The notes under the pieces are model-generated. The model made no database searches. It saw only the letters and a program-made list of their open reading frames with translations, and was not told where the DNA came from. Below are positions 23,222 through 34,492 of a stretch of 64,000 nucleotides of DNA, in pieces. The DNA is from Cornus controversa. Its lineage: Eukaryota; Streptophyta; Magnoliopsida; Cornales; Cornaceae. The DNA is taken from positions 30,142,336 to 30,206,335 of the forward strand of contig CM048849.1 of NCBI GenBank assembly GCA_026545225.1, written 5' to 3'. Made by a program: the position numbers and the translations under genes. Within the stretch, counting starts at the first letter, position 1, and each line of letters starts with the position of its first letter.

Positions 23222-25012
23222 TTTAAAAAGATGAGAGAGAGCAAGAGGAATAATAAAGAGTTTTGAGTGTTGCGAGATACCTTCAAACTTAGAGTTGGAG
23301 GGGAAGAAATAATTTTTCCCAGATTATATTTGTGAGAAATGGCTAAAATTACCGGATGCTTTAAAAATTAATCAATGTACTTGCTCCAACTAACCAGAAA
23401 AGTAGCTTTGCTAAGTAGTCCTAGGAAGTGCCTATGATATCATGGAATTCGTCACCACAACTTTGGTAGTTCTCTGCGCTCCTTATAGCTAAATCTCCCA
23501 AAAAAAACTAGAGAAAGTATCATTTTTAAAGAAACTCTTCAATATGTTTTGAACAAGTTCGTGAATAATTTCCTCCACCTCTAATGATGATAACTAAGAT
23601 AGTTCAGTCACCTATTGAAACAAATTATAATTTCTGAAAAATCCAACTTCAAGCAGAGAGGCAATAGTCACATGAAAAAAAATTAAGGATCATACCATAT
23701 CAAATTCCAAGGACCTTAAATACTCCAACAAATAATTGTTACTTTCTCTAATATGCTCAATTCTCATATGTTTCTGCTTTTGAGAATTTAGTTGAACAAG
23801 CCTATAGATTTTTCAGCAACCTATAGAATATGAAGGCAGGATGTGATCTCTGGTCTCTAGTATAGAACTTATAGATTTTACAAGCAGATCATATGACACC
23901 TTTAAAATCCTAAATTCAATTGATTGCATGTTTTCCTTGGAAGTATAAGTTTTAGTTTCTTATTAACCCCTAGATATCTGGTAAAGATCTTGAAGAAAAT
24001 TTTTTACATGCTCTATAAAAAAAACTTAATACAGTGGGAGAAAACAATTCTCACTAGTAACTACTTGAAGCTGAATGAATTGAAAAGTTTCGAACACATT
24101 TATTTATCAAGGATAAATCATAGTTAAGGTGAGACCTTTATCATAGCTAATCTGGCTAACAATGTTGCTTAAAATTCATGGTGTTCAAGGTCAATAATTA
24201 CACGTTCAAAATAAACAGGTGAAAATTAATTATTTGAATGTGATGATTTCTATTTTTTTTCATTTTATTGCAAGGGCTTCTTTTTTAATTAATAATCATA
24301 AGTTTTACTAAAGTGGTGGTCTTTTTGTTGTTCTGATTCTAAAAACAGCCCAGGGAACTTCAGAAGCTTATTTGAGGTCTCTTTGTTCAAATTCATTCAA
24401 CAATATACTTGGAATCACAAAATGATATAGAACATTTCTATTCCTAAGAATCCAAAATACACCTACCCTATGAACTCTGTTTTATTGAAACAAAAATTCA
24501 CATGACAAATGTAACAGATGAACAATTCCAAGGGACATTCATTTGGTATGAGAAAAGAGTGATATGTCTTATTACTATCTAGATGAAGAAAATAAATTTG
24601 TAAAGCTCGTGATCTCTATATTTTAAGAACATTTAAATAACCTGCCTGCATTTAGCTTCTTCAAAATCTAATACATTATCAATAATTTGTAAATAACAAC
24701 TTAAGCTTCATAGCTATGTAATCCCAAAACCTTTAATTTCACCAAAACTCATTGACAAGTATTGAGTCAAATACAAACTTTTCAATTTCATAACTGAGTT
24801 TTCTTGCTCTTAAATTTTCAATTCAGTTTACCATTTACTAAATCTAGTTTCACATCAATTTTGCAATCTAAACGTGGAAGATGTGAGTGTGTCCTAAGTG
24901 TGTCTTGGTAGAGAGAGTAAAATCTTAACCTTCTTAGATGTGGATAACTCTAATTCTGGCTGCTGAATGTAGCTGACAACCTCAGGCAACAAATCACTAA
25001 TACTCTAAAAGT

Positions 25013-25625
25013 TTACTCTCTCCTCATCTTCAATATATCAATACCAACAACCTCACTCTTCTCATGCTTTACTTCCCAAACGTTATTCTCCTGCAAAAAA
25101 CTTGACATTTCTGAACTCTCCGATGATAGATGGAATTTCCTCATCAATGAATTTTGATATTCCGCGTTCCACAAAGTGTAGCTAACAATTTCAACAATCA
25201 AATCATTTTCTATAACAATTCAATTTCAAGCACAAATAAGAACAACATATACACACATATATGAGTGAAATGAAGTAGAGAAGAAGTCTTTACCTGGTAA
25301 TTATAGAAGAGATGAGGAGATGATACAGAGGACGCTTTGAAACCCTAATCGTGATGGAAAATTGATTTGACGAGAGCAATCCTAGCATTGTTGATATGGT
25401 CTGTTTCATAGAGTCCTTAGTGGAATCAAAAAACCCATTGGAGATAACAGAAGTGTTTAAAGGTTCAATTTTTTTAAGCATATCGGCGATTACAAAGAAT
25501 TCTCGATTGAATCCAGATTTTGTGGTGGAGACAAAGTCGTCCGAGACTTCACCATCGTCGACGCCAGAAACCAGGTAGTTAACGGCGACCGAAGGATGGC
25601 TCTTGATGACTATGGCGAGAAACAA
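25013..25625 (-). pseudogene. DUF760 (UV-B-induced protein family) gene fragment, two exons, inside CACTA
   Basis: Exon 25294-25625 contains MLKKIEPLNTSVIS and DSMKQTISTMLGLL and ends ...LLISSIIT at donor AG|GTAAAG. A 112-bp intron (25182-25293, acceptor TTGTTAG) leads to exon 25013-25181, which reads YTLWNAEYQNSLMRKF. Joined, the reading frame stays open across the splice. The motifs match the conserved core of the plastid DUF760 family (At3g17800-like; pattern AMKQTISxMLGLLPSxQF then GYTLxNAEY). A stop follows ILKMRRE. Beyond it, 24930-25003 reads SDLLPEVVSYIQQPELELST in another frame up to a donor-like GTTAAG, perhaps a decayed later exon. The N-terminal 40 residues are not recognised. It could be transcribed but is unlikely to give a working protein. 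Confidence 0.8.
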
Positions 25626-25734
25626 TAGTCAAAAAAGGTACAGAGAGGGTTAGGGTATCAGAGGTGTTTGGGTAGTGTTTGGTAATGAGAAAGAATTTGT
25701 TTGCGGGAATCAAAAATAATAAGTTCTCTAAAGA

Positions 25735-25985
25735 AAAGTAACACCTTTTATCACGGGCGTAGCGCGTGATAAAAATAAAACTTTCCACCACGGGCTAAGC
25801 CCGTGATGGAATGAGACTTTCTACATCGGGCCCAAGTAGACCGTGGTACAAAATTCTTTCTATGGCGGGCTACATAGGCCCGCCGTAGATAGTCACTTTC
25901 TACCACGGGCTACACGGGCCTGCCGTAAAAAATTACTTTCCACCACGGGCTACACGGGCCAGCCGAAAAAGTCTGTCGTTGAAAG
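25735..25985. repeat. Right subterminal repeats of CACTA element
   Basis: Alternating copies of ACTTTCTACCACGGGCTACACGGGCC and its complement. Homologous in order to the array at 2759-3020, showing that the two elements are one family. Confidence 0.88.
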
Positions 25986-26005
25986 CTAAAATTCTTGTAG
26001 TGTAT

Positions 26006-26511
26006 ACACTCTCCCTCCCACCCAAACCAACCTCAACTTACGTGCAAAAAAGGAGAGTAGCTTGTGTTAGGGATTTTTTGCCATTGTGTAGGCAAAATAT
26101 ACCAAGACCTACAATAGAGGACTCCAAACAAGAACCTAGAACTCACAGGGAGTCTAGTGTCAAGCAAAGGTCCAAACGAGAGTCTGAACTATACAAAACA
26201 AGTTCAGAAGAATCGAAAACTCACACTCGAGGAGTCAAGGAAGAGTATGAGATTGAGACCGACCCAGAACAACTAGAATATGAAAGTAGTCAAGCATCAA
26301 ACTCACTACATTATCCTTAAAGTTTTTTATAGTAAAAGTTGTGCATGTTAGACACTTTCGGATAATGTTGTTTTATTCACCTTATTTGATGTTTAAAATT
26401 GCTTTCAAAGTTAATGTCATGTTTGATGACTGTGGTAGTAATTGTTTTGAATCATGAAGACTCGATGATTTTAAAATTTTGAGGACGAAATTTCTTTTTA
26501 AGAGGGTAAAA
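26006..26511 (+). other. 3' internal tail of the Ty3 element with polypurine tract
   Basis: Downstream of the CACTA insertion an open stretch runs to 26318 and encodes a charged peptide (KRRVACVRDFLPLCR, then many Glu/Ser/Lys). I do not recognise it. AAGAGGGTAAAA at 26500-26511 is the polypurine tract directly before the 3' LTR. Confidence 0.65.
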
Positions 26512-29130
26512 TGCAACACCCTTCAACTATGATTCCTTTTTGTCTTCGTCTTCTTAGAATTCAAAGGTAATTTTTGGACTTTGTAGGGCTATAAGTGTAG
26601 TTATGCATATGGATAAGGATATATATATATATATATATAGTTATTACATAGATATGTAGTATTGGTTTCTCTAATGCATGTATTTGAGTTGCCACGTGGA
26701 ATTTCTTTGACTAGCCTCGACCGGTCCAATATTGCTATGCAACTCTCTTATATTTATGTGTTTGTGATAGAAAAGGAAAAAAATAATAAAATGCAGCAAG
26801 TGGCACAAACTGGTGTGCATGGGCGACAGTTGCCATTTGGTCAGCCTTCTAAACTGTGGGTAGTACACTAGAATAATTACCTCAAGCTACTCACAGAAGC
26901 TTTGTTGCTTTTCTAAATATTAGACCTATAAGTATAGGCTGAAGAAAAAAAAATGGTTGTAGAGGGTCCGGCAAAAAAGAGAGAAAGAAAAAAAAAAGGC
27001 ACGGCTAGAGAGAGAAAGAGAGAAGAAGAAGAATAAGAGAAAAAGAGAAAGGGAATAAGAAGAGAAGAAGACATGCAAGTTGATTCTTGCCAAATTTTCT
27101 TATATATATATACTTAGGTTTAATCTTATGTAGAATCATAGCATGATGCATGAGTGTACTTGAATCCCATGTTTTCTTTATCTAATTACCGAATTTGTTT
27201 TCAGATAGTGTTATGTGCCTACATGCATCCGTTTATGTAGGAATAAGAAATAACATATTTCATTGATCATTTAACCTTTGTAGGTAGTTGTTGGTAGCAG
27301 TATGCTTATTCATAGGAACTTAGTTGTTGGTCTTTAAAGAAATAGTGTATTTCTTTATGTATGGTTGACTGGAAAAGTATAGGCACTTTTTATGAAAGCA
27401 TATATATAGGATCTATCAATTTATATGAAGGTTCACTTATCCATATCTCTGCCCATTTCATTAAGATTAATCCTTGCATAACTTTTGTTTTTAGTTAAGC
27501 TTAGTTAAGAGCCTGATATCATTATATATGGATGTGTATATATATATATACATATACCATAGTTGGTGGGTCTTCTCATGGTGGCCATCCAGGGTGCTCT
27601 GGTGAGATGTGGTGGCGCCATAATATGGTGGTTGAGCTTCGGCTATTGGAGCATTTGTGTATGGCTTATTCTGTGGGTGATCGGCTAATGAAGGCTGGGC
27701 AATTTGATGGTAGCTTGAATGATGGTCACGGCTGAAAATGGGTCTTCAGAATGGTGCTGCTAGAAGTGGAGTGCTGGGCACCCATGGTGGTAGTTCAGGG
27801 TGGTCGAAATTGGCCAGAGAATATGGTGGGTGGCTCGACAAATGGTGGTTGTTCATGGTGAGTTTCATGGCTGGCTTTCTCCTGGTGGTCTTTGGCTTTG
27901 ACTTTAATTATGGTTGAAGAGGGTGAAGGCAAGATGGCGAAATTGGGTCTTTCTTATGCAGCTAGGTGGTGTCGTGAGGTGAGGGCTATGCATGGGTTTG
28001 GCCATAGGAGGAAGTAGGTTTTCCTTGGCAGCCATGATGGTTGTTAGGTTGGATGGAGGAGATGGTGGTGGCTGGGTATGTATCGGCCATGGAGCTGAAT
28101 GAGGTTGCTGGAGGTTCAAGTGTGGACCTCCAGCAACCTCATAAAGTTAATTATGCTAACATAATTAAATTTAGAAAAGTTTTAAGTGGCAAATTCCTGA
28201 AGTGATTAATTAATGTGATTAGTGATCACATTAAAAAAATGTTTGATTTATGAAATATTAAAAACATTTGGTAAATCTTAAAGGCTTAAAATCTTTGAAA
28301 TTAGTTAAAATTTTCTTAAAGATGAATTGTGTGGTTTGAAAGTGGAGAGGTAGTCTGGGACTAACTCTTTTAATAGATTTCTTAGGTATGGTCAGGGACC
28401 TACATATTGGGTGTACACTACCCATTTGTTATGGGAATTGGGCGAAGCATGCCCTTATTGTGTGGATGTGATCTTGGACCATCTGGGTGAGTAGACATAC
28501 AAGTCTAGCCACATGTGCAAGCTTCCTTAGTCCAGGACTATACGGTGTGCACCACTTGTTGGCTAAGCATGTCATCTATTTGAGGGGAGCCTGGTGCTAA
28601 TGTGAGGTTATTAATGCTAAGTTAATCTAAACGATGAGCTTAATAAGGAATTATTGATAATACGGTTCCTGTGTGTGTAAGAAATTGTGGATATGATAAC
28701 TAACTAGCGTTTAATTATCATAAGAAAAATTTGAGAATCTAATCAATAAAGATCGTTGTACGAGTCCTTATATATAGGAATTTAAGGCAAGGTCAATTTG
28801 TTGAGCAATGATAGTGTTTTGCAATTCTTGTTGAGCTCACCCTATTTTATTTTTAGGTACCGAGTGAATGGAGGTGCGTTACAGGACAGTGGAGGCCATT
28901 TACATGTAAATCACTTTTGCATGTAATTAACTTTTATTTTACAAAGCTGATACTCAAGATGAGGGTGAGGTCTCCAAATAAAGTTTTTTTGTACGGGATG
29001 ATCTAGATGATCACATTTTGATTGTAAATTTTTTTTATATTGGATGAATGTATAGTATGATGGATGTAGTTTTTCAAGTCGCGCACCAAATTCTAATACC
29101 GGACTAGAGTTTAAATTTTGGGGCGCGACA
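26512..29130 (+). repeat. 3' LTR of the Ty3 element (2.6 kb)
   Basis: Begins TGCAACACCCTTCAAC, ends TTTTGGGGCGCGACA, and is followed by the TTGAC duplication. Co-linear with 7712-10934 except for length differences, chiefly the segment missing at the 28126-28145 junction. Confidence 0.9.
28099..28142. repeat. Perfect 17-bp inverted repeat at an LTR length-difference junction
   Basis: ATGAGGTTGCTGGAGGT (28099-28115) is followed after 10 bases by its exact complement (28126-28142). The partner LTR has only the left arm (about 9388-9404, with small differences), then about 540 bp not present here. Confidence 0.9.
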
Positions 29131-29900
29131 TTGACGAAGGTCGATGTGAATAGAGTTAACCTTTACATAATTTCTACTTTCATAAGTAAAATAAAATCGT
29201 AAATTTTACCTAATCCCAGTCAAATGCTAAGGGTAAATTCATAAATTCCACTCTTGGAACAATGACTTCTTTTAGAAGTCCCTCTACCCCCAAATCAAAT
29301 TTTCTTGTTCGAGTCCTTATCTCAATGAATTTCAACAATGACTTCTTTTAGAAGTCTAATTGTTTCATATATATTTGTTTTGTCATTGTTACGATAGCAT
29401 CACCCATACGTTATTGTTTTAAGCCAAACCTCAAGGATGTCCGAGTAAGTTACCTTTAAATTTAACAGGGATAATACTCTCTCATATGTTAGGAAGAAGT
29501 GTTGTAATAGACTCAACTAAGAATTGAAGTGTCGATTTCCACTTTTCTCCCTGAATTGCAGCAAATGCCCATATGCCAAGTCCATTGCTTCGACTTGGAA
29601 ACTTTCTAAAAAAAATTATTGACCCAGCCGAAAGAAATCTTTATTTCTTTCCCATCTGAACTTTTTTTTTACCTCCAACCTGTCCGAGTTGCAACCCTAG
29701 TTAGTATCTTGAGGTGTTGGGCCTTTGTTTTTTTGTTTTGCATTGTTTCTTTTACTTTGGTCTTCTTGGGCGAATTTTTTCTTGCCTTTGGGCTTCAGGC
29801 TGGTTTTGTGTAGGCCATGGGAAATGCACCAGGTTTTGTGTAATTTTTTCCTTTCTGTTTAGATATACCAATTTATTCACCGAAAAAGAAAAAGAAAAAA
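29131..29900. other. Intergenic region, no gene seen
   Basis: AT-rich host flank after the Ty3 element. Short open frames (for example 29619-29947) show no recognisable protein features. Confidence 0.6.
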
Positions 29901-29905
29901 AACTA

Positions 29906-30830
29906 TCCATTGGATATAATTGTTGCAATTATATTCACCGTCATTAATGGATCCGATTAGCATCATGCCAATCTTATATATATATATCATCCCAATCAAT
30001 TTCAACAATGACTAGAAGTCTAATTGTTCAATATTTAATTTTCTGGTCACTGTTAGGACTTGGGACAACAACATTTACACTTTATTTAACCTAAGACATT
30101 CTTAATACTCCCCCAGATGTGGATTTTTCATTAGTGTTCTCGGCTTCAGAGGTGGTATAAGTAGAGTCTACTAAGAAAATTAAAAATTATAGTCCACAAC
30201 ACCCTGATCCCATTCGCATCACGCTAATCTTTTATATGTATATCATCTCAATCATTTTCAATAATGACATCTTCTAGAAGTGTAATTCTTCTATATTTAA
30301 TTTTCTGGTCACTGTTAGGACAACAACATCTACAAGTTAATCCAAACCTTAGAGAGGTGAAATTAATTTTGGCTTAAATTGGACACCAATAATACTCCCC
30401 CATATTTGGATTTTTCATTAGTGTATAAACAGAGTCTTCCAAGAAAATTATGAAATATGTAGGAAAATTGTTGTGGTGAGTATATGATGGTGTACCTTAA
30501 TTCACGGCTGTCCATTTGATATAATTGTTGCAATTATATTCACCATCCTTAATGAATCCCACTAGCATCATACCAATCTTTTATATATATATATATCAAT
30601 ATGGACAATGGCTTCTTCTAGTAATTTATTTTTTTGTCATTTTTAGGACAACAACATCTACACGTTATATAATCTATCACAATGTTAATGCTTTATTTTG
30701 TTCTACACATGTGTACACATTAGGGTAGAGAGAATTGTGTACACATTAGGGGTAGGAAAATTGTTGTGTCTAATTGGCATCATGCAACATCTACACATTA
30801 TTTAATCCACGAGACTAACACTATGTTAAT
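29906..30830. repeat. Repeated blocks upstream of the receptor kinase gene
   Basis: Three degenerate copies of a block with TAGCATCATGCCAATCTT then TATATATAT then AATGACTTCTTCTAGAAGT and CTGGTCACTGTTAGGACAAC begin near 29958, 30216 and 30563. A further block, GATATAATTGTTGCAATTAT, is present at about 29913 and 30518. Partial copies occur at 29333-29400 and 30780-30830. They occupy the probable promoter of the LRR kinase. Confidence 0.7.
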
Positions 30831-30862
30831 ACTTGAACATAGAGGAGAGAGAAATCAAAGGA

Positions 30863-33800
30863 ATGGTCCTTCCACTTTCAGAAATGAGTTCAGCACCATT
30901 GCTCTCACTTTATACACTAATCGCATTTCTATTATTCAATACTTTGGTCCATGTGACAACTCTCCACACTACAACCGCCACTAGTACCTATAGTGGAAAC
31001 AAGACTGGTCATCTTGCCTTGCAAGCTTTCAAGGCAACGATTATTAATGACCCTCAAGGAGTGTTGAGCTCCTGGAATGAGTCCTTCCATTTCTGCGAAT
31101 GGGAAGGTGTTAAATGTGGTCCCCGGCACAGAAGAGTCACTATTTTAGATCTAGCATCCAAAGGCTTAGCTGGTTCCCTGTCTCCTCATATCGGAAACAT
31201 GAGCTTCCTTCGGGTGCTATGGCTCGACAACAACACCCTTCAAGGTGAGATTCCTCCTCAACTTGGTCAACTGTTCAGGCTGCAGAGATTGAATCTGAAC
31301 TCCAACAACTTTGAAGGAGAAATTCCGGCCAACCTATCCCACTGCTCCAACCTCACACACCTTTTTGTAAGTGACAATAAGCTAGTTGGGAAATTTCCAA
31401 AACAACTTTGCTTCTTCACCAAGATCGATACTCTTTACATTCACATGAACAATTTAACTGGGGGGATCCCTCATTGCATTGGGAATCTTACTTCTCTTTG
31501 GTCTATATCTGCTGGTATAAATCATTTCGGAGAAAGTATTCCCGATGTCTTTGGTCAATTGAAAACCCTAAGAGAAATCGGATTTGGTGGCAATGGACTC
31601 TTTGGTAAAATACCTCCTTCCATTTATAATCTCTCCATTCTCACTGTCCTGTCTTTGGGTGAAAATCAACTTCGTGGTAGTCTTCCACCAAGTCTAGGTA
31701 TGATGCTCCCTAATCTTCAACTACTTCAATTGTGGGGTAACCAATTTACTGGACCCCTTCCATTCTCAATATCCAATTGTTCAACACTAGGAAGCCTTCA
31801 AATGGAACGAAATTATTTCCAAGGGAAAATAGCAATTGATTTCGGACGTCTTTCGAATCTTGTGACAGTTAAACTACAATACAATAATTTAGGAAGTGGA
31901 GAACCAGATGAAATGAGCTTCATTACTTCTATGGCCAACTGTACCAATCTGAAACTATTAAGTCTAAATGTTAACCGACTGAGAGGGCTGTTACCCAATT
32001 CTATTGGTAATCTCTCAAGCCAACTTGTTTTTCTAATGCTTGGTGGAAATCTCTTCTATGGAAAACTCCCTTCAACAATAGGTAATCTTGTCAACTTAAC
32101 TTCATTAGGTCTAGATAGTAATCAGTTCATGGACACAATTCCTGCCAACATTGGTAATCTTCAAAAATTACGAGTGTTAGCTCTTAATGAAAACAACTTC
32201 ACTGGTAAGATTCCAGATTCTTTCGGAAACATTTCATTGGTGATTCAGCTTTCCTTGGGAAATAACAGATTAGAGGGCAGCATACCCCCAAGTCTTGGAA
32301 ACTGCAACAAATTGTTATTGTTAGATCTCTCTCACAATAATCTCAATGGTCTCATACCTAAAGAACTTTTGAGAGTTTCAGCTCTATCAATTTTACTAAA
32401 TCTTGGCCATAATCATTTGTCTGGATCCCTCCATTCAGAGGTTGGCAACCTCAAAAATTTGCTTGAACTGGATATATCTGAGAATAAGTTGTCTGGAGAA
32501 CTTCCTAGCAGCCTTGGCAGCTGCAATAGCCTGGAAAACCTATACCTAGAGGGGAACTTATTCAATAGATCTATTCCTGAATCTTTGAGTTCTTTGAGAG
32601 GAATTCAAAATTTGGATCTTTCTCGAAACAATTTCTCCGGACAAGTTCCTAGATTCTTGGAGAAATTTTCCCTAAAGAATCTTAATATCTCATTTAACGA
32701 TTTTGAGGGTGAAGTACCAATAGGAGGAGTTTTCAAAAATACTAGTGCAATATCAGTTGTTGGGAATATTAGGCTTTGTGGGGGAATACCAGAACTTCAA
32801 CTACCCAAATGCGAGAATCAAAGAAACAAAAAAGGTCTCTTGCACTCATAACAGCAATCTCGGTAGTGTGCACAACACTGGGTCTAATGATGGTGTTGGG
32901 TTTCTTGTTTTGTTGTTGTGATCTTAAGAACAAAAGAAAGGGTCAACGTTCTGGGTCAATTTTGAAGGAATTATTCTTGAAGGTGTCTTATGAAAGGCTT
33001 CTCAAAGCAACTAACGGGTTTTCTTCAACAAATTTGATTGGTGTGGGGAGTTATGGCTCTGTTTATAAAGGAATCCTTGATGAAGATGAAACATCTGTTG
33101 TTGCAATCAAAGTGTTAAACCTCCAACGTCGAGGAGCTTCCAAAAGTTTCATGAGAGAGTGCGAAGCCTTGAGAAATATTCGACACAGGAATTTGGTAAA
33201 GGTCATAACTTCTTGCTCTAGTGTTGATTTTCATAGTAATGATTTTAAGGCTCTAGTTTACGAGTTCATGCCCAATGGAAGTTTAGAGAGGTGGTTGAAT
33301 TCAGATCCAGAAACAGAAAATGAACAGAATGAGATTCAGAGCCTAAACCTGCTTCAAAGAATAAACATTGCAATTGATGTGGCATGTGCACTAGAATATC
33401 TTCACCATCACTGTCAAACACCAATCGTTCATTGCGATTTAAAGCCAAGTAATGTGTTACTTGATGGTGACATGGTTGCACATGTAGGAGATTTTGGGGT
33501 AGCAAGGTTTCTTCAACGGCTTTCAGATCCAAAGGCAAGCAATTCGATTGCAATAAGAGGAACTGTTGGGTATGTGGCTCCAGGTACGTTATTATAGTTC
33601 ATTATTGTTTGTTTTATTTTTGTGGCATGCTGTGTTGTTGTTGTTGTTATCCATAACATCACTCAAGGCACCATAACCTCTCTCTCTCTCTCCCTCATCT
33701 CCCCATGCGTGTGTGTTCTTGTTAATTGGTTCAAAAGAGTGATGATTCAAAATAGTTCACAAGTTTTCTTAAAAAAAATTTAATTAAGCTACTTTTAGTC

Positions 33801-34283
33801 CATGAACTCAAATGCTTTCGAATATGTACTTTCCAGTTTTGTGATGAAATGTTTTTCTTTCTCCTTTCTTTTCATTCATTTTGAAAAAAATAAGAGTATG
33901 GTATGGGAAGCAAAGTGTCAACAGAAGGAGATGTATATAGTTATGGAGTCTTAGTATTGGAGATGATGACCGGAAAGAGGCCCACAGACAGTATGTTCGT
34001 GGAAGGCCTTAATCTTCATAACTTTGCTAAGACGGCCTTGCCTCATCGTGTTACAGAGATTGTACTCCCGGTACTTGTGAACATTTACGAAGAAGAGACA
34101 ACAGTTGTGCCCATTAAAAGTCGAGTTCCGGCAGAATCAAGAAATGACATCAGAAAAGATTGTGTCATATCCATGATCAAGATCGGAGTTGCATGCTCTA
34201 TGGAAGCACCACAAGATCGAATGGATATAACTAGTGTCGTTCGTGAGCTGAATCTGGTGAGGGAGTTTCTTCAAGGAAATTGA
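30863..34283 (+). CDS. LRR receptor-like kinase, subfamily XII (EFR/Xa21-like), non-RD; apparent one-base frameshift
   Basis: Encodes a plasma-membrane receptor of about 1036 residues, close to the usual length of EFR-type receptors, which sense microbial patterns. In order: signal peptide (about 1-30), LRR N-cap with FCEWEGVKC, about 21 leucine-rich repeats (LxxLxLxxNxLxGxIP), C-cap LCGGIPELQLPKC, membrane helix SLALITAISVVCTTLGLMMV (about 659-685), then kinase. Kinase motifs are glycine loop IGVGSYGSV (about 727), VAIK lysine (about 750), catalytic loop HCDLKPSN (about 857; Cys before Asp makes it non-RD, as in many immune receptors), DFG (about 877) and GYVAPE. Exon 1 ends at 33583 and exon 2 runs 33895-34283, ending VREFLQGN. 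Start: ATG 30863 has G at -3 and +4; ATG 30884 is an in-frame alternative. The LRR and kinase frames differ by one base: the run AAC AAAAAA GG near 32825-32836 looks one A short, and total exon length (3110) is one below a multiple of three. Otherwise it looks intact, so either a fresh pseudogene or a homopolymer sequencing error. Confidence 0.93.
33584..33894 (+). other. Intron of the LRR receptor kinase gene
   Basis: Donor CCAG|GTACGT and acceptor AATAAG|AGTATGG; splicing restores APEYGMGSKVS. The position inside the APE motif codon is the one conserved in LRR-XII kinases. The 311-bp intron is T-rich, with a (CT)n tract at about 33679-33693. Confidence 0.9.
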
Positions 34284-34448
34284 ACAAGTCATAATGTGCA
34301 GCTATAAAAGCCAAAACTACTGAACTTAAATGGCTTTTACCACTATTTGAAATCCCCTGAAGTTTTTCTTTATTAACAGCATGTAATGCAGAGGATTTTG
34401 GTTCCTTCAAATGCGATCAAAATTTTATTTTCATGATACCATGAAGTG

Positions 34449-34492
<44 letters not shown>

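Larger units (their letters stand above)
20365..26002. mobile_element. Complete non-autonomous CACTA transposon carrying a host gene piece
   Basis: Left terminus CACTACAAAA at 20365 and right terminus TTCTTGTAGTG ending at 26002 are flanked by the 3-bp duplication TAT (20362-20364 and 26003-26005), the hallmark of CACTA elements. Both ends carry arrays of CTTTCTACCACGGGCT-type subterminal repeats, many as adjacent inverted pairs that can fold into hairpins. The 5.6-kb interior is AT-rich, with no transposase recognised. It holds a spliced DUF760 gene fragment on the reverse strand near the right end and a smaller structure with inverted repeats at 22301-23221. Inserted in the internal region of the Ty3 element. 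Confidence 0.92.
7712..29130 (+). mobile_element. Long Ty3-type LTR retrotransposon without recognisable polymerase, with two nested insertions
   Basis: Two LTRs (7712-10934 and 26512-29130) are flanked by the exact 5-bp duplication TTGAC (7707-7711 and 29131-29135). A tRNA-iMet primer site follows the first LTR and a polypurine tract precedes the second. Between them lie gag and a protease-like remnant (11105-12858), a copia-like element (12859-19775), a short stretch (19781-20361), a CACTA element (20365-26002) and an internal tail (26006-26511). No reverse transcriptase or integrase was seen in what belongs to this element, so it resembles non-autonomous gag-only elements. By eye the LTRs differ at about 8% over their first 100 bp, suggesting an age of several million years. 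Gag is broken in several places. Confidence 0.88.

Noticed and set aside
30833-30862. Upstream extension of the receptor kinase starting with TTG
   Set aside because: A TTG start is not expected for a plant nuclear gene; the in-frame ATG at 30863 has a good context and is followed by a signal peptide.
32776-32850. Separate kinase gene starting inside the LRR C-cap
   Set aside because: The frame before the membrane helix there is an overlap artefact; the motifs on both sides belong to one receptor.
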